NCBI RefSeq assembly: GCF_018613935.1
Contig: NZ_JAGGPF010000001.1
Span: 1-64,000, forward strand
Reading direction: 5' to 3'
DNA length: 64,000 bases
From: Agromyces sp. ISL-38
GTDB taxonomy: Bacteria; Actinomycetota; Actinomycetes; Actinomycetales; Microbacteriaceae
Positions within the stretch are counted from its first letter, which is position 1. The number at the start of each line of letters is the position of its first letter. The notes below the pieces were generated by a model, which did no database searches, had not been told where the DNA came from, and saw nothing but the letters and a program-made list of their open reading frames with translations. Shown piece after piece: positions 6,991-17,352 of this stretch. A program made the position numbers and the translations under genes.

Positions 6991-8463
6991 GGTGATCGCC
7001 TTCTCCTGCGTGTAGAAGTCGAAGCCCCGCGGACCGTAGGCCTTGGCATCGCCGAAGAGCGAGTCCTTCCAGCCACCGAACGAGTGGTAGGCCACGGGAA
7101 CGGGGATCGGCACGTTGATGCCGATCATGCCGACCGTCACCTCGCGCTGGAAGCGCCGTGCAGCGCCGCCGTCGTTCGTGAAGATCGCCGTGCCGTTGCC
7201 GTAGGGCGACTCGTTGATGACGCCGACGCCCTCTTCGTAGCCGTCGACGCGCACGACCGAGAGCACGGGGCCGAAGATCTCGTCGCGATACACCTTCGAC
7301 GAGGTCGGCACCTTGTCGACGAGCGTCGGGCCGAGCCAGAAGCCGTCGGGCTCCCCGTCGATCTCGACGCCGCGTCCATCGACCACGAGCGAAGCGCCGT
7401 CGTCGACGGCGACGTCGAGATAGCCGGCCACCTTGTCGCGATGCTCGCGCGTGATGAGCGGGCCCATGTCGCAACCGCGGGTTCCGTCGCCGATCGTGAG
7501 CCGCGACATCCGCTCGGCGACCTTCTCGACGAACTCGTCGGCGATCGTGTCGACGGCGAGCACGACCGAGACGGCCATGCAGCGTTCGCCCGCCGAGCCG
7601 AAGCCGGCGTTCACGGCGGCGTCGGCGGCGAGGTCGAGGTCGGCGTCGGGGAGCACGAGCATGTGGTTCTTCGCGCCGCCGAGCGCCTGCACGCGCTTGC
7701 CGTTGCGCGCCGCCGTCTCGTAGATGTACTTCGCGATCGGCGTCGAGCCGACGAAGGAGATCGCACGCACGGTGGGGTGCTCGAGCAGCGCGTCGACGGC
7801 GACCTTGTCGCCGTGCACGACGTTCAGCACGCCGTCGGGCAGGCCCGCCTCCTGCATGAGCCGCGCGAGCCAGATCGCCGCGGAGGGGTCTTTCTCGGAG
7901 GGCTTCAGCACCACGGTGTTACCCGTGGCGATCGCAAGCGGGAAAAACCACAGCGGCACCATCGCCGGGAAGTTGAACGGGCTGATGATGCCCACCACCC
8001 CGAGCGGCTGCTTCGTGGAATAGACGTCGATGCCCGTCGAGACGTTCTCGGAGTGCTCCCCCTTCGTGTAGCCCGGCATCGCGCATGCGAGCTCGACGAC
8101 CTCGAGGCCGCGTGCGATCTCACCCGCGGCATCCGAGAGCACCTTGCCGTGCTCGCTCGTGAGGATGGCCGCGAGCTCGTTGCTGCGGGCGTTCAGCAGC
8201 TCCCGGAACGTGAACATCACCTGCTGGCGTTTCGCGATCGAGGTGTCGCGCCAGCCGGGGAACGCGCGAGCTGCCGCCTGCACGGCGGTGTCGACGTCGT
8301 CGGTCGACGCGAAGCGCACGCGCTTCTGCTCGACGCCCAGGGCCGGGTTGTAGACGGGGCCGGTGCGGTCGGAGTCGCCGGCGACGGATGCCCCGTCGAT
8401 CCAGTGCTCGACCGTGGTCGCCTCGGCGACCTTCTGCTGGGATTCAGTCAATGTCTGGCTCAT
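6931..8463 (-). CDS. mmsA: CoA-acylating (methyl)malonate-semialdehyde dehydrogenase
   Basis: The 510-residue aldehyde dehydrogenase has the MmsA hallmarks: IISPFNFPAMVPLWFFPLAIA, FVGSTPIAKYIYETAA, ALGGAKNHMLVLPDAD and the catalytic cysteine at about residue 295 in SAGERCMAVSVV. Family members oxidise methylmalonate or malonate semialdehyde to propionyl- or acetyl-CoA with NAD and CoA. As the last gene of the pyrimidine operon, three bases after the aminotransferase, it would convert malonate semialdehyde made from beta-alanine into acetyl-CoA. Its 3' end overlaps the opposing TetR gene by 60 bases. Confidence 0.94.
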   Translation of the reverse strand: MSQTLTESQQKVAEATTVEHWIDGASVAGDSDRTGPVYNPALGVEQKRVRFASTDDVDTAVQAAARAFPGWRDTSIAKRQQVMFTFRELLNARSNELAAILTSEHGKVLSDAAGEIARGLEVVELACAMPGYTKGEHSENVSTGIDVYSTKQPLGVVGIISPFNFPAMVPLWFFPLAIATGNTVVLKPSEKDPSAAIWLARLMQEAGLPDGVLNVVHGDKVAVDALLEHPTVRAISFVGSTPIAKYIYETAARNGKRVQALGGAKNHMLVLPDADLDLAADAAVNAGFGSAGERCMAVSVVLAVDTIADEFVEKVAERMSRLTIGDGTRGCDMGPLITREHRDKVAGYLDVAVDDGASLVVDGRGVEIDGEPDGFWLGPTLVDKVPTSSKVYRDEIFGPVLSVVRVDGYEEGVGVINESPYGNGTAIFTNDGGAARRFQREVTVGMIGINVPIPVPVAYHSFGGWKDSLFGDAKAYGPRGFDFYTQEKAITSRWLDPSHGGLNLGFPQHD

Positions 8464-8466
8464 GAG

Positions 8467-9807
8467 TCAGCTCTCTCCTTCGAGTGCGATGCTCAGTACT
8501 TCATCGTAGATCGCCATCGCCTCGGCCACCTCATCGGACGTGACGACGCATGGCGGCACGACGTGGATTCGGTTGTCCTGCACGAACGGCAGGAGCCCTC
8601 GCTCGACGAGCGCGGACTTGATTCGGCCCATGGCCGACGCCGGCAGCGGCTCCCGGGTCTCAGCGTCGGCGACGAGCTCGAGCGCCCAGAAGACGCCCTC
8701 GCCGCGCACCTCGCCGATGACCGCGTGACGTTCGGCGAGATCGTCGAGCGCCGGGGCGATCACCGTGTCGCCGATGTCGCGCGCGTTCGCGACGATGCCC
8801 TCGGACTCCATCGTGTCGAGCGCCGCGACGATCGAGGCCATGGCGAGCGGATGCCCCGAATACGTGAGCCCGCCGGGGAACACCCGCTCGTCGAACGTCG
8901 CGGCGATCGGGTCGGAGATGAGCACGCCGCCCACGGGCACGTAGCCCGAGTTCACGCCCTTCGCGAAGGTGATGAGGTCGGGACGCACGTCGTAGCCGTC
9001 GAAGGCGAACCAGCGTCCGGTGCGGCCGAAACCGCACATCACCTCGTCGAGGATCAGCAGGATGCCGTGCCGGTCGGCGAGCTCGCGCACGCCCGCGAGG
9101 TACCCGGGCGGGGGAATCAGGATGCCGGCGGTGCCCGGGATCGTCTCGAGGAGGATCGCCGCGATCGACGACGGCCCCTCGGCGAGGATCACGCGCTCGA
9201 GGTGGTGCAGTGCGCGCTCCGACTCCTGCTCGGGCGACTCGGCCCAGAACTCCGAGCGGTAGAGGTAGGGGCCGAAGAAGTGCACGTGCCCGCGGGCGAA
9301 CTCGTTCGGGATGCGCCGCCAGTCGCCCGTCGCGACCACGGCCGCGCCCGTGTTGCCGTGGTACGAGCGGTAGGTCGAGAGGATCTTGTCGCGGCCGGTG
9401 TGCAAGCGGGCCATGCGGATGGCGTTCTCATTGGCATCCGCACCGCCGTTGGTGAAGAAGACCTTGTGGAATCCGGATGGCGCGTGCGAGACGATGCGCT
9501 TGGCCGCTTCGCCGCGCGCGAGGTTCACCGTCGCCGGGGCGATCGTCGTGAGCAGCGCGGCCTGCTCGCGGATCGCCTGCACGACCGCCGGGTGCTGGTG
9601 GCCGATGTTGACGTTCACGAGCTGGCTCGCGAAGTCGAGGTACTCCCGGCCGGCGTGGTCCCAGACGCGGCATCCGAGGCCGCTCGCCACGACGAGCGAC
9701 GACGGCTGCGCCTGCGCGGACCAGGAGTGGAAGACGTGCGCGCGGTCGAGCTCGCGGGCGAGCTCATCGAGGCTTTCGGTGAGGTTCTCGGTGACGTTGT
9801 CGGTCAT
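8467..9807 (-). CDS. Class III PLP aminotransferase, probably beta-alanine:pyruvate type
   Basis: The 446-residue fold-type I aminotransferase has the class III landmarks: HKVFFTNGGADANENAIRMA, TYRSYHGNTGAAV, the cofactor Asp in LLILDEVMCGFGRTGRW and the PLP lysine near residue 283 in ITFAKGVNSGYVPVGG. Omega-amino-acid aminotransferases of this class move the amino group of beta-alanine, GABA or putrescine to pyruvate or 2-oxoglutarate. Beta-alanine is the best-supported substrate here: the operon makes it upstream (beta-ureidopropionase) and removes its keto product downstream (mmsA). The ATG at 9807 has a GAAAGG site. A palindromic repeat separates it from the binding-protein gene. Confidence 0.92.
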   Translation of the reverse strand: MTDNVTENLTESLDELARELDRAHVFHSWSAQAQPSSLVVASGLGCRVWDHAGREYLDFASQLVNVNIGHQHPAVVQAIREQAALLTTIAPATVNLARGEAAKRIVSHAPSGFHKVFFTNGGADANENAIRMARLHTGRDKILSTYRSYHGNTGAAVVATGDWRRIPNEFARGHVHFFGPYLYRSEFWAESPEQESERALHHLERVILAEGPSSIAAILLETIPGTAGILIPPPGYLAGVRELADRHGILLILDEVMCGFGRTGRWFAFDGYDVRPDLITFAKGVNSGYVPVGGVLISDPIAATFDERVFPGGLTYSGHPLAMASIVAALDTMESEGIVANARDIGDTVIAPALDDLAERHAVIGEVRGEGVFWALELVADAETREPLPASAMGRIKSALVERGLLPFVQDNRIHVVPPCVVTSDEVAEAMAIYDEVLSIALEGES

Positions 9808-9839
9808 GGCGTCGGTGCCTTTCGTGTTGTCGTCTCTGC

Positions 9840-9910
9840 GGGTCGAGGAGCGCGAAGCGCGTTTCGAGACCTGGGAAGGTTTCGGTGGCCGCTTCGCGGC
9901 TCCTCGACCC
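9840..9910. repeat. REP-like palindrome between binding-protein and aminotransferase genes
   Basis: GGGTCGAGGAGCGCGAAGCG (9840-9859) and its inverted copy at 9890-9910 form a stem of about 20 pairs with one bulge. The sequence belongs to the GGTCGAGGAGCG family of intergenic palindromes typical of Microbacteriaceae. Lying inside an operon, it may act as a processing or attenuation hairpin that sets the ratio of transporter to enzyme mRNA. Confidence 0.75.
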
Positions 9911-9919
9911 GCGGCGTCG

Positions 9920-11071
9920 CTAGTTGCCGCCCTCGGTGAGCTCGACCTCGATGGGTTCGAAGTTCTCGCCGGTGAGGTCGAGACCTTCGCCCTCGAGCTC
10001 GTCGAGCGCCTGCTGGATCCACTCGTTCGACCACGCTGATGCCGGCGGCTCCTCGGTGATCGGGCTTGCACCCGACTCGTTCACCGCGGAGAGCGCGCCC
10101 GCGACGGTGGCGTCCCAAGCAGCCTCATCCATGACGCCGATGCCGTTCGGCGACGGCCAGATGAGCTTGTTCGTCTCGTTGACCATCCAGAGCTCGTGGC
10201 TCGGACCCCAGCCGGAGCCCTCGCCGATCGTGATCTCCGATGCCTTCTCGGGGTTCTCGGCGGCGTAGACCCAGCCCCGGATGACGGCCTTGAGGAACTT
10301 GACGGTCGTGTCCTGGTACTCATCATCGGACTCGAGTCGCTCGGTGTCGGCCCAGATCGCGTCTTGCAGCATGGCGCCGACGGTGTCCTGGTAGCTGATG
10401 ACGTTGAAGTCGTCGGGCTGGTAGAGCTCGCCCGTGTCGGGGTTCGCCGTCTCGAGGAGCTGCGCGTACTCGTTGTAGGTCATCGCCTGGGCCGCGTCGA
10501 TGTCACCCTGCAGGAAGGCGTTCATGTTGAAGTCCTGCGTGATGATCTGCACGGTCGAGGAGTCGAGGCCCTCTGCGGCCATGGCCGCGAAGATCTCCCA
10601 CTCGTTGCCGAAGCCCCACGAGCCGATCTTCTTGCCCTCGAAGTCGGCGACCGAGTCGATGCCCGAGTCGGCGAAGGACACCTGCAGGGTGCCCGAACGC
10701 TGGAAGATCTGGGCGATGTCGGTGAGGTTCGCGCCCTGCTCGATCGAGCCGAGCACCTTCGGCACCCAGGCGATCGCGTAGTCCACGTCGCCGTTGGCGA
10801 GCGCGTCTTGAGGAACGATGTCGCCACCTGACGGGATGATCTCGACGTCGAGGCCCTCGTCCTCGAAGTAGCCGAGCTCCTGCGCGGCGAAGTACCCCGC
10901 GAACTGGCCCTGCGGCAGCCATTGCAGCTGGAGCTTCACTTGCGTGAGCTCGTCACCGCCGTCGCCGCCGTCGCCATCCCCGTCGCCGGGTGCCGCGCAT
11001 GCGGTGAGTGCGAGCGCCGCCGACAGGGCGATGGCGCCGATCGTCGCGAAGCGACGTCTGCTGTGGTTCAT
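9920..11071 (-). CDS. ABC transporter substrate-binding lipoprotein, NMT1/THI5-like
   Basis: The 383-residue protein has a signal peptide with lipobox ALTAC (lipid-modified Cys25), a Gly/Asp linker and an NMT1/THI5-type binding domain. That domain shows LQWLPQGQFAGYFAAQELGYF, VEIIPSGGDIVPQ and KKIGSWGFGNEWEIF. Members of this family bind pyrimidine-like ligands such as the thiamine precursor HMP, and several are encoded with hydantoin or pyrimidine catabolism. Between the permease genes and the aminotransferase, it should capture the pyrimidine-type substrate of the operon (uracil, dihydrouracil, thymine or hydantoin); the exact ligand is inferred. Confidence 0.9.
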   Translation of the reverse strand: MNHSRRRFATIGAIALSAALALTACAAPGDGDGDGGDGGDELTQVKLQLQWLPQGQFAGYFAAQELGYFEDEGLDVEIIPSGGDIVPQDALANGDVDYAIAWVPKVLGSIEQGANLTDIAQIFQRSGTLQVSFADSGIDSVADFEGKKIGSWGFGNEWEIFAAMAAEGLDSSTVQIITQDFNMNAFLQGDIDAAQAMTYNEYAQLLETANPDTGELYQPDDFNVISYQDTVGAMLQDAIWADTERLESDDEYQDTTVKFLKAVIRGWVYAAENPEKASEITIGEGSGWGPSHELWMVNETNKLIWPSPNGIGVMDEAAWDATVAGALSAVNESGASPITEEPPASAWSNEWIQQALDELEGEGLDLTGENFEPIEVELTEGGN

Positions 11072-11140
11072 GTCGGTCCTTTCGTGTTGCGGTGCGGTGT
11101 TGGTGCGGTCCGCCAGGCCCGGGGCCGTGGTGGTCTGGCG

Positions 11141-11946
11141 TCAGGGGCGTCGTCGCGCCTGCGGGGCGTGGCGCTGCAGCATCCGTTCGAGGCCGAGCGT
11201 CACGAGGTAGAAGAGGAGGCCGAGGGCGATGGATGCCACGACGTACGCCCATGCACGGGCGTAGGCGCTCGACGCGGCCGACGTGGAGATGAGCCCGCCG
11301 AGGCCGCCGCGCGGGCCGCCGAAGTACTCGGCGACGAGCGCGGAGATCACGGCGAGGGAGGAGGCGATGCGGATGCCGGTGAGCATGAAGGGCCTCGCGG
11401 TCGGCAGTGTGAGCGTGCGCAGCACCTGGCCGGAGCTCGCGGCGTACGCCTTCATGAGGTCTCGGTGCACGGGCGCGGTCTGCCGGAATCCGCGCAGCGT
11501 GTTGATGAACACGGGCACGAACGAGGCGAGCGCGGCGATCGCCTGCCGGCCGAACTGGCTGTCGGCGCCGTACATCGAGTTGAGCACCGGCGCGAGCGCG
11601 ACGATCGGGATGACGGCGAGCGAGGCGACCACGGGGGCGCTCATCTGGTCGACCGCACGCCAGCGGGCGGCGATCGCGGCGAGCGCGATGCCGACGAGCG
11701 AGCCCACGACGAGGCCGATGAGCGCATTCGTGCCGGTGAGGATCGAGGCCGACAGGATCGACTCCCAGAACTGGATGAACTCCTCGATGATCGACGCCGG
11801 GCTCGGAAGCAGGTAGTCGGAAACGCCCACGACGGTCACGAGGAACTGCCAGACCCCGAGCACGATGACCCCCACGGCGACCGGGGCGAGGACCCGGAAC
11901 GTCGTCTCGGTCTTCGGGCCCATGCGCGTCGCGGTCGCGATGGCCA

Positions 11947-11947
<1 letters not shown>
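11141..11947 (-). CDS. ABC transporter permease (pyrimidine-type importer)
   Basis: The 268-residue inner-membrane permease of the SsuC/TauC/ThiX class has about six spans. The ABC-interaction loop lies around LMKAYAASSGQVLRTLTLP, matching the usual EAA motif. The start ATG overlaps the ATPase stop as TGATG. It forms a heteromeric importer with the second permease, the ATPase and the NMT1-like lipoprotein. Confidence 0.9.
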
Positions 11948-12761
<814 letters not shown>

Positions 12762-12765
<4 letters not shown>

Positions 12766-13757
12766 GCGTGTTCCTCGTTTCGTCGGTAGTTCGAGAGGAT
12801 GACCCCGAGCAGGGCCACCGAGCCTGCGGCGACGAGGCCGAGCACGATGGCGCCGAAGATCGGTCCCCATGCCTTCGCCGGGTCGCCCGAGGCCTGCCCG
12901 GCGAATTGGATGAGGATGCGCCCGATGCCGCCCTGCAGCCCCGTCGACACCTCGGCGACCACGGCGCCGATGACGGCGTTCGCCGCTCCCAGCCGGAGGG
13001 CGGGCAGGAGGTAGGGCACCGCAGCCGGGAAGCGCAGCTTCACGAGGGTCTGCCAGTAGCCGGCGGCGTAGGTCTCCATGAGCTCGGTGTGGATGCGATC
13101 GGGTGACTGCAGCCCCTTCAGGGCGCCGATCGCGATCGGGAAGAAGGCGAGGTAGCTCGCGATGAGCGCCACCGACATCCAGTCCTGCCATTCGAACGCG
13201 CCGATCTCGACGCGCGAGCCCCAGCTCTTCACGATCGGCGCGAACGCGATGAGCGGCACGGTCTGACTGAGCACGATCCAGGGGAGGAGCCCCCATTCGG
13301 CGATGCGCCAGCGCTGCATGACGAGGGCGAGGCCGATGCCCACGACGACGCCGACGAGCCAGCCGGCCGCGGCGATGCCGAGGGTCGTGAGTGCGGCGAG
13401 CGCGACCGCCGCCCAGAGCGGCAGCGCGTCATCCGCTCGCGTGACCGGCTCGAAGAGGCGGCCGAGCATCTGCCACACGTGCGGCATCGCGAGGTCGGTC
13501 GTGCGCGGCATGATGCGCAGGTCGCCGACCACGACGCCGTCGGCCGGACCGAGGAGCTTGTAGCCCTCCCAGATGAGGGCGATCGTGAGGATGCCGACGA
13601 GGCCCCAGATCCACGCGGCGAACCCGCGACCCGCACGACCGCCGCGGCCGGCGCCCGGACGGCGCGGCGGTGCAGCGCGAGCACCGGCGTCGCCGGGCGC
13701 GACGACGGCCGCGGCATCCGTCACCGCGTTGGCCTCTCGCGCGCCGACCTCGGTCAT
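12762..13757 (-). CDS. ABC transporter permease, second subunit (pyrimidine-type importer)
   Basis: The 331-residue permease has an unusually long N-terminal cytosolic tail of about 50 residues rich in Ala, Pro, Gly and Arg. Six or so spans follow, with the EAA-like loop ELMETYAAGYWQTLVKLRFP. Two distinct permeases in one importer are usual for this ABC subclass. The start overlaps the stop of the F420-type oxidoreductase gene (ATGA), linking uptake to metabolism. Confidence 0.9.
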
Positions 13758-14770
13758 GCCTTCGCCGTGATGTGCTCGGAGAGCGCCGGGATCACGGTCT
13801 CGCCGTAGACCCGGAGCGTCTCCTCCTTGTTGTCGTGCTGCAGGTAGCCCGCGAACTGGTCGACGCCGAGCGCCTTCAGCTGCTCGAGCTTCTCGATGTG
13901 CTGCCCGGCCGTGCCGAGCACGCAGAAGCGGTCGACGATCTCGTCGGGAACGAACTGCGTGTGCACGTTGCCCGCGCGCCCGTGCTCGTTGTAGTCGTAG
14001 TCTTCGCGGCCCTTGATGTAGTCGGTGAGCGCCTCGGGCACGTCGCCATGCTCGCCGTACTTCGCAACGATGTCGGCCACGTGGTTGCCGACCATGCCGC
14101 CGAACCAGCGGCACTGGTCGCGCATGTGCTCCCAGTCGTCGCCGATGTACATGGGCGCGGCGACGCAGAACTTCACCGACATCGGGTCGCGCCCGGCGGC
14201 CTCGGCCGCGTTCCGCACGGTCGTGATCATCCACTTCGCGATGTCGACGTCGGCGAGCTGCAGGATGAACCCGTCGCCCACCTCGCCTGCGAGCTTGAGC
14301 GCGAGCGGGCCGTAGGCGGCCACCCACACTTCGAGCTCGGAGCCGCGGCTCCACGGGAACTGGATCGTCGAGTCGTGGTACTGGACGGGCCGGCTGTTGG
14401 CGAGCTCGCGGATCACGTGGATCGCCTCGCGCAGCTCTTTCAGGGTCACGGGCTTGCCGTTCGTGACGCGCACCGCCGAGTCGCCACGGCCGATGCCGCA
14501 CACGGTGCGGTTGCCGTACATCTCGTTGAGCGTTGCGAACACGGATGCCGTGACCGTCCAGTCGCGAGTGGCCGGGTTGGTGACGAACGGGCCGACCTTG
14601 ATGCGCTGGGTCTGCGCCAGGATCTGGCCGTAGATGACGTACGGCTCCTGCCAGAGGATGTGCGAGTCGAACGTCCAGACGTGCGTGAACCCGTGCACCT
14701 CGGCGAGTTTCGCGAGCTGCACCGTTCGGGAGGCAGGCGGGTTCGTCTGCAGTACCGCTCCGAATTCCAT
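13754..14770 (-). CDS. Luciferase-like (LLM) F420-type oxidoreductase of the pyrimidine operon
   Basis: The 338-residue LLM-family TIM barrel starts MEFGAVLQTNPPASRTVQLAK, with FTHVWTFDSHILWQEPY, KVGPFVTNPATRDWTV and GIGRGDSAVRV, all in the pattern of Mer-like F420-dependent reductases. I recall this subfamily (TIGR03842 type) as one often found next to dihydropyrimidinase. It sits between dihydropyrimidinase and the permeases, overlapping the latter by four bases. Because the operon lacks a recognisable dihydropyrimidine dehydrogenase, it is the candidate for reducing uracil to dihydrouracil with F420H2. It could instead oxidise or reduce another imported ring, and FMN use cannot be excluded. 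Confidence 0.88.
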   Translation of the reverse strand: MEFGAVLQTNPPASRTVQLAKLAEVHGFTHVWTFDSHILWQEPYVIYGQILAQTQRIKVGPFVTNPATRDWTVTASVFATLNEMYGNRTVCGIGRGDSAVRVTNGKPVTLKELREAIHVIRELANSRPVQYHDSTIQFPWSRGSELEVWVAAYGPLALKLAGEVGDGFILQLADVDIAKWMITTVRNAAEAAGRDPMSVKFCVAAPMYIGDDWEHMRDQCRWFGGMVGNHVADIVAKYGEHGDVPEALTDYIKGREDYDYNEHGRAGNVHTQFVPDEIVDRFCVLGTAGQHIEKLEQLKALGVDQFAGYLQHDNKEETLRVYGETVIPALSEHITAKA

Positions 14771-14795
14771 GCGTGCTCCTTAGGTCAGGACGGTG

Positions 14796-16232
14796 TCAGA
14801 TCAGATACTGGCTGAGGCCGCGCTTGAGGAAGCGCCCGTCGCCCTTGGCGCCGAGATAGGCGTTGTCGTCGACGATGACCTTGCCGCGAGAGAGCACCGT
14901 GTCGACGTGTCCGTCGATCTCGAAGCCCTCCCATGCTGAGTGGTCCATGTTCATGTGGTGGGTCTTGCCCATGCCGATCGACGTGTGGCCGTACGGGTCG
15001 TAGACGACGACGTCGGCGTCGGCGCCCGGCTGGATGACGCCCTTCGTGCCGTAGAGGCCGAACATGCGGGCGGGCGTGGTGCTCGTGAGCTCCACCCAGC
15101 GCTCGAGGGTGATCTCGCCGGTGACGACGCCCTGGTACATGAGGTCCATGCGGTGCTCGATCGAGCCGATGCCGTTCGGGATCTTGCGGAAGTCGCCGAC
15201 GCCGAGCTCCTTCTGATCCTTCATGCAGAACGGGCAGTGGTCGGTGGAGACCATCTGCAGGTCGTTCGTGCGCAGCGCCTGCCACATCGCGTCTTGGTGG
15301 CCCTCTTCGCGGCTCCGCAGTGGTGTGGAGCACACCCACTTCGCGCCCTCGAAGGAGCCCCACTCGCCGCTCTTCGCGCCGAGCTGCTCCTCGAGGCTCA
15401 GGTAGAGGTACTGCGGACAGGTCTCGCCATAGACGTTCTGGCCCTTGTCGCGAGCCCACGCGAGCTGCTCCACGGCTTGCTTCGCCGACACGTGCACGAC
15501 GTAGAGCGGGGCACCCGTGAGCTTCGCGAGCATGATCGCGCGGTGCGTCGCCTCCTCCTCCATCTCCCAGGCGCGGGCGATGCCGTGGTAGTACGGGTCG
15601 GTCTTGCCCTGGTCGACGAGCTGCTGGGCGAGCACGTCGATCGCCGGCCCGTTCTCGGCGTGCATCATCGTGAGCATCCCGGTGTCGCGGGAGACCTGCA
15701 TGGCCTTCAGCACTTGCGCGTCATCGGAGTAGAAGACGCCCGGGTAGGCCATGAAGAGCTTGAAGCTCGAGACGCCCTCGTCGGGGAGCGAACGCATCGC
15801 CGCGAGCGAGTCGTCGTCGACGCCCCCGACGATCTGGTGGAACCCGTAGTCGATCGCGCAGTTGCCCGCCGCCTTCTCATGCCAGGCGGCCAGCCCGTCT
15901 TGCACGCGCTCGCCGTAGCGCTGCACCGCGAAGTCGATGATCGACGTCGTGCCGCCCCATGCCGCAGCGCGCGTTCCGGTCTCGAACGTGTCGATCGCCG
16001 CGGTGCCGCCGAACGGCAGCTCCATGTGCGTGTGCGCGTCGATGCCGCCCGGGATCACGTACTTGCCGGTCGCGTCGATCACCCGGTCGACGGATGCCGC
16101 GACATCCGTGCCGAGAAGCTGACTGCCGGGCTCGAGCACGCCGACGATGCGCTCACCGTCGATGAGCACGTCGGCCGGCGCCCGGCCCGTGGAGCTCACG
16201 ACGGTGCCGCCGGTGATGAGAGTTGTCGCCAT
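14796..16232 (-). CDS. hydA: Dihydropyrimidinase / D-hydantoinase
   Basis: The 478-residue cyclic amidohydrolase opens dihydrouracil to N-carbamoyl-beta-alanine. Metal ligands are visible: His67 and His69 in IDAHTHMELP, the carboxylated Lys158 in SSFKLFMAYPG, later histidines in VVHVSAK, and the Asp of the barrel in CSTPLRS/STDHCPF. Length and motifs fit the dihydropyrimidinase/hydantoinase subgroup better than allantoinase. The ATG at 16232 has a GAAGGAG site; an upstream in-frame ATG gives an unrelated N-terminal extension. Between it and the beta-ureidopropionase gene is a palindromic intergenic repeat. Confidence 0.94.
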   Translation of the reverse strand: MATTLITGGTVVSSTGRAPADVLIDGERIVGVLEPGSQLLGTDVAASVDRVIDATGKYVIPGGIDAHTHMELPFGGTAAIDTFETGTRAAAWGGTTSIIDFAVQRYGERVQDGLAAWHEKAAGNCAIDYGFHQIVGGVDDDSLAAMRSLPDEGVSSFKLFMAYPGVFYSDDAQVLKAMQVSRDTGMLTMMHAENGPAIDVLAQQLVDQGKTDPYYHGIARAWEMEEEATHRAIMLAKLTGAPLYVVHVSAKQAVEQLAWARDKGQNVYGETCPQYLYLSLEEQLGAKSGEWGSFEGAKWVCSTPLRSREEGHQDAMWQALRTNDLQMVSTDHCPFCMKDQKELGVGDFRKIPNGIGSIEHRMDLMYQGVVTGEITLERWVELTSTTPARMFGLYGTKGVIQPGADADVVVYDPYGHTSIGMGKTHHMNMDHSAWEGFEIDGHVDTVLSRGKVIVDDNAYLGAKGDGRFLKRGLSQYLI

Positions 16233-16276
16233 GGTTCGCTCCTTCGTTGGACCCGGTGATCGAGTAGCGCTCATCC

Positions 16277-16314
16277 GGTGGTTGAGTAGCGACGAAGTCG
16301 CGTATCGAAACCAC
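16277..16314. repeat. REP-like palindrome GGTGGTTGAGTAGCG...
   Basis: The element runs from GGTGGTTGAGTAGCGAC through GAA to GTCGCGTATCGAAACCAC. The inner arms GCGAC/GTCGC and the outer GGTGGTT/GAAACCAC are inverted. This is the commonest short intergenic repeat type I know from Microbacteriaceae. It lies between the first two operon genes and could be a processing hairpin. Confidence 0.7.
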
Positions 16315-16338
16315 TCCGCCGCCGCTACTCCCCTACCG

Positions 16339-17187
16339 CTACGGCTTGGGGATGGAGGTGTACGAGTCGGGCCGGCGGTCGCGGTAGAACTGCCACGTGT
16401 TGCGCACCTCGCGGATGAGGTCGAGGTCGAGGTCGCGGATCACGACCTCCTCGTGCTCGTCGGAGCCGTATTCGCCGACGAGGTTGCCTCGCGGGTCGAC
16501 GAACTGGCTCGAGCCGTAGAAGGTGACGGCGAGGTCGCCGTACTCGTTGTCTTCGGTGCCGACGCGGTTCGGTGCGGCGACGAAGTAGCCGTTCGCAGCA
16601 GCCGCGGCCGGTTGCTCGATCTGCCAGAGGCGGTTCGAGAGGGCGGGCTTCGTGGCGTTCGGGTTGAACACGATCTGCGCGCCGTTCAGGCCGAGCTCGC
16701 GCCATCCCTCGGGGAAGTGCCGGTCGTAGCAGATGTACACGCCGATCGGCCCGACCGCCGTGTTGAACACCGGGTAGCCGAGGTTGCCGGGGCGGAAGTA
16801 GAACTTCTCCCAGAACTTGTCGAGGTTCGGGATGTGGTGCTTGCGGTACTTGCCGAGGATCGTGCCGTCGGCATCGACGACGACGGCCGTGTTGTAGTAG
16901 ACGCCCGGCTGCTCCTCTTCGTAGATCGGCAGGATCATGACCATGCCGAGCTCCCTCGCGAGCGCCGCGAAGCGCTGCACGATCGGGCCGTCGGCGGGCT
17001 CGGCGTAGTCGTAGTACTTGACGTCTTCGGTGATGCCGAAGTACGGACCGTAGAACAGCTCCTGGAAGCAGATGACCTGGGCGCCCTGCTCCTTGGCCTG
17101 CCGTGCGAAGTCCTCATGCTTCTGGATCATCGACTCCTTGTCGCCGGTCCAGGTCGTCTGCGTGATGGCCGCCCTGACGATCGTCAT
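16339..17187 (-). CDS. N-carbamoyl-beta-alanine amidohydrolase (beta-ureidopropionase), nitrilase superfamily
   Basis: The 282-residue nitrilase-fold protein has the catalytic triad Glu43 (CFQELFYGPYFG), Lys116 (GKYRKHHIP) and Cys153 (VYICYDRHFPEGWRELGL). The close match of these blocks to beta-ureidopropionases, and the dihydropyrimidinase gene just downstream, support hydrolysis of N-carbamoyl-beta-alanine to beta-alanine, CO2 and ammonia. It is the first gene of the minus-strand operon; the promoter should lie in the AT-richer spacer shared with the MocR regulator. Confidence 0.94.
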   Translation of the reverse strand: MTIVRAAITQTTWTGDKESMIQKHEDFARQAKEQGAQVICFQELFYGPYFGITEDVKYYDYAEPADGPIVQRFAALARELGMVMILPIYEEEQPGVYYNTAVVVDADGTILGKYRKHHIPNLDKFWEKFYFRPGNLGYPVFNTAVGPIGVYICYDRHFPEGWRELGLNGAQIVFNPNATKPALSNRLWQIEQPAAAAANGYFVAAPNRVGTEDNEYGDLAVTFYGSSQFVDPRGNLVGEYGSDEHEEVVIRDLDLDLIREVRNTWQFYRDRRPDSYTSIPKP

Positions 17188-17337
17188 AGTGCCTCCTGAG
17201 TCGGTCGGCGTCGTTGCCGCCGCACGGTGTGCCCTGGGCGTGGAACTCAGTGCTCAGTGCTCACCGGGCGAATGCTGTGATGCCGAGGGTGGTGCCGATG
17301 GGAAGTGCCGAACGGGACTCGCGACCCGTTCTGTTAT

Positions 17338-17352
17338 TGTTCGGCGTGAACA
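17338..17352. promoter_or_regulatory. Perfect inverted repeat, candidate regulator site
   Basis: TGTTC-GGCGT-GAACA is a perfect 5+5+5 palindrome in the 237-base spacer between the pyrimidine operon and the MocR gene. The spacer from about 17330 to 17410 is markedly AT-richer than its surroundings, as expected of a control region. It is a candidate site for the adjacent regulator. Confidence 0.45.

Noticed and set aside
7084-9939. A 951-codon plus-strand frame opposite mmsA and the aminotransferase gene
   Set aside because: It is the complement-frame shadow of two well-recognised genes, very rich in Arg, His, Asp and Val, with no domain.
13754-14770. RutA-type pyrimidine oxygenase
   Set aside because: RutA belongs to the same fold, but the operon carries the reductive pathway enzymes and none of rutB-rutF; the N-terminal sequence fits the F420 reductase group better.
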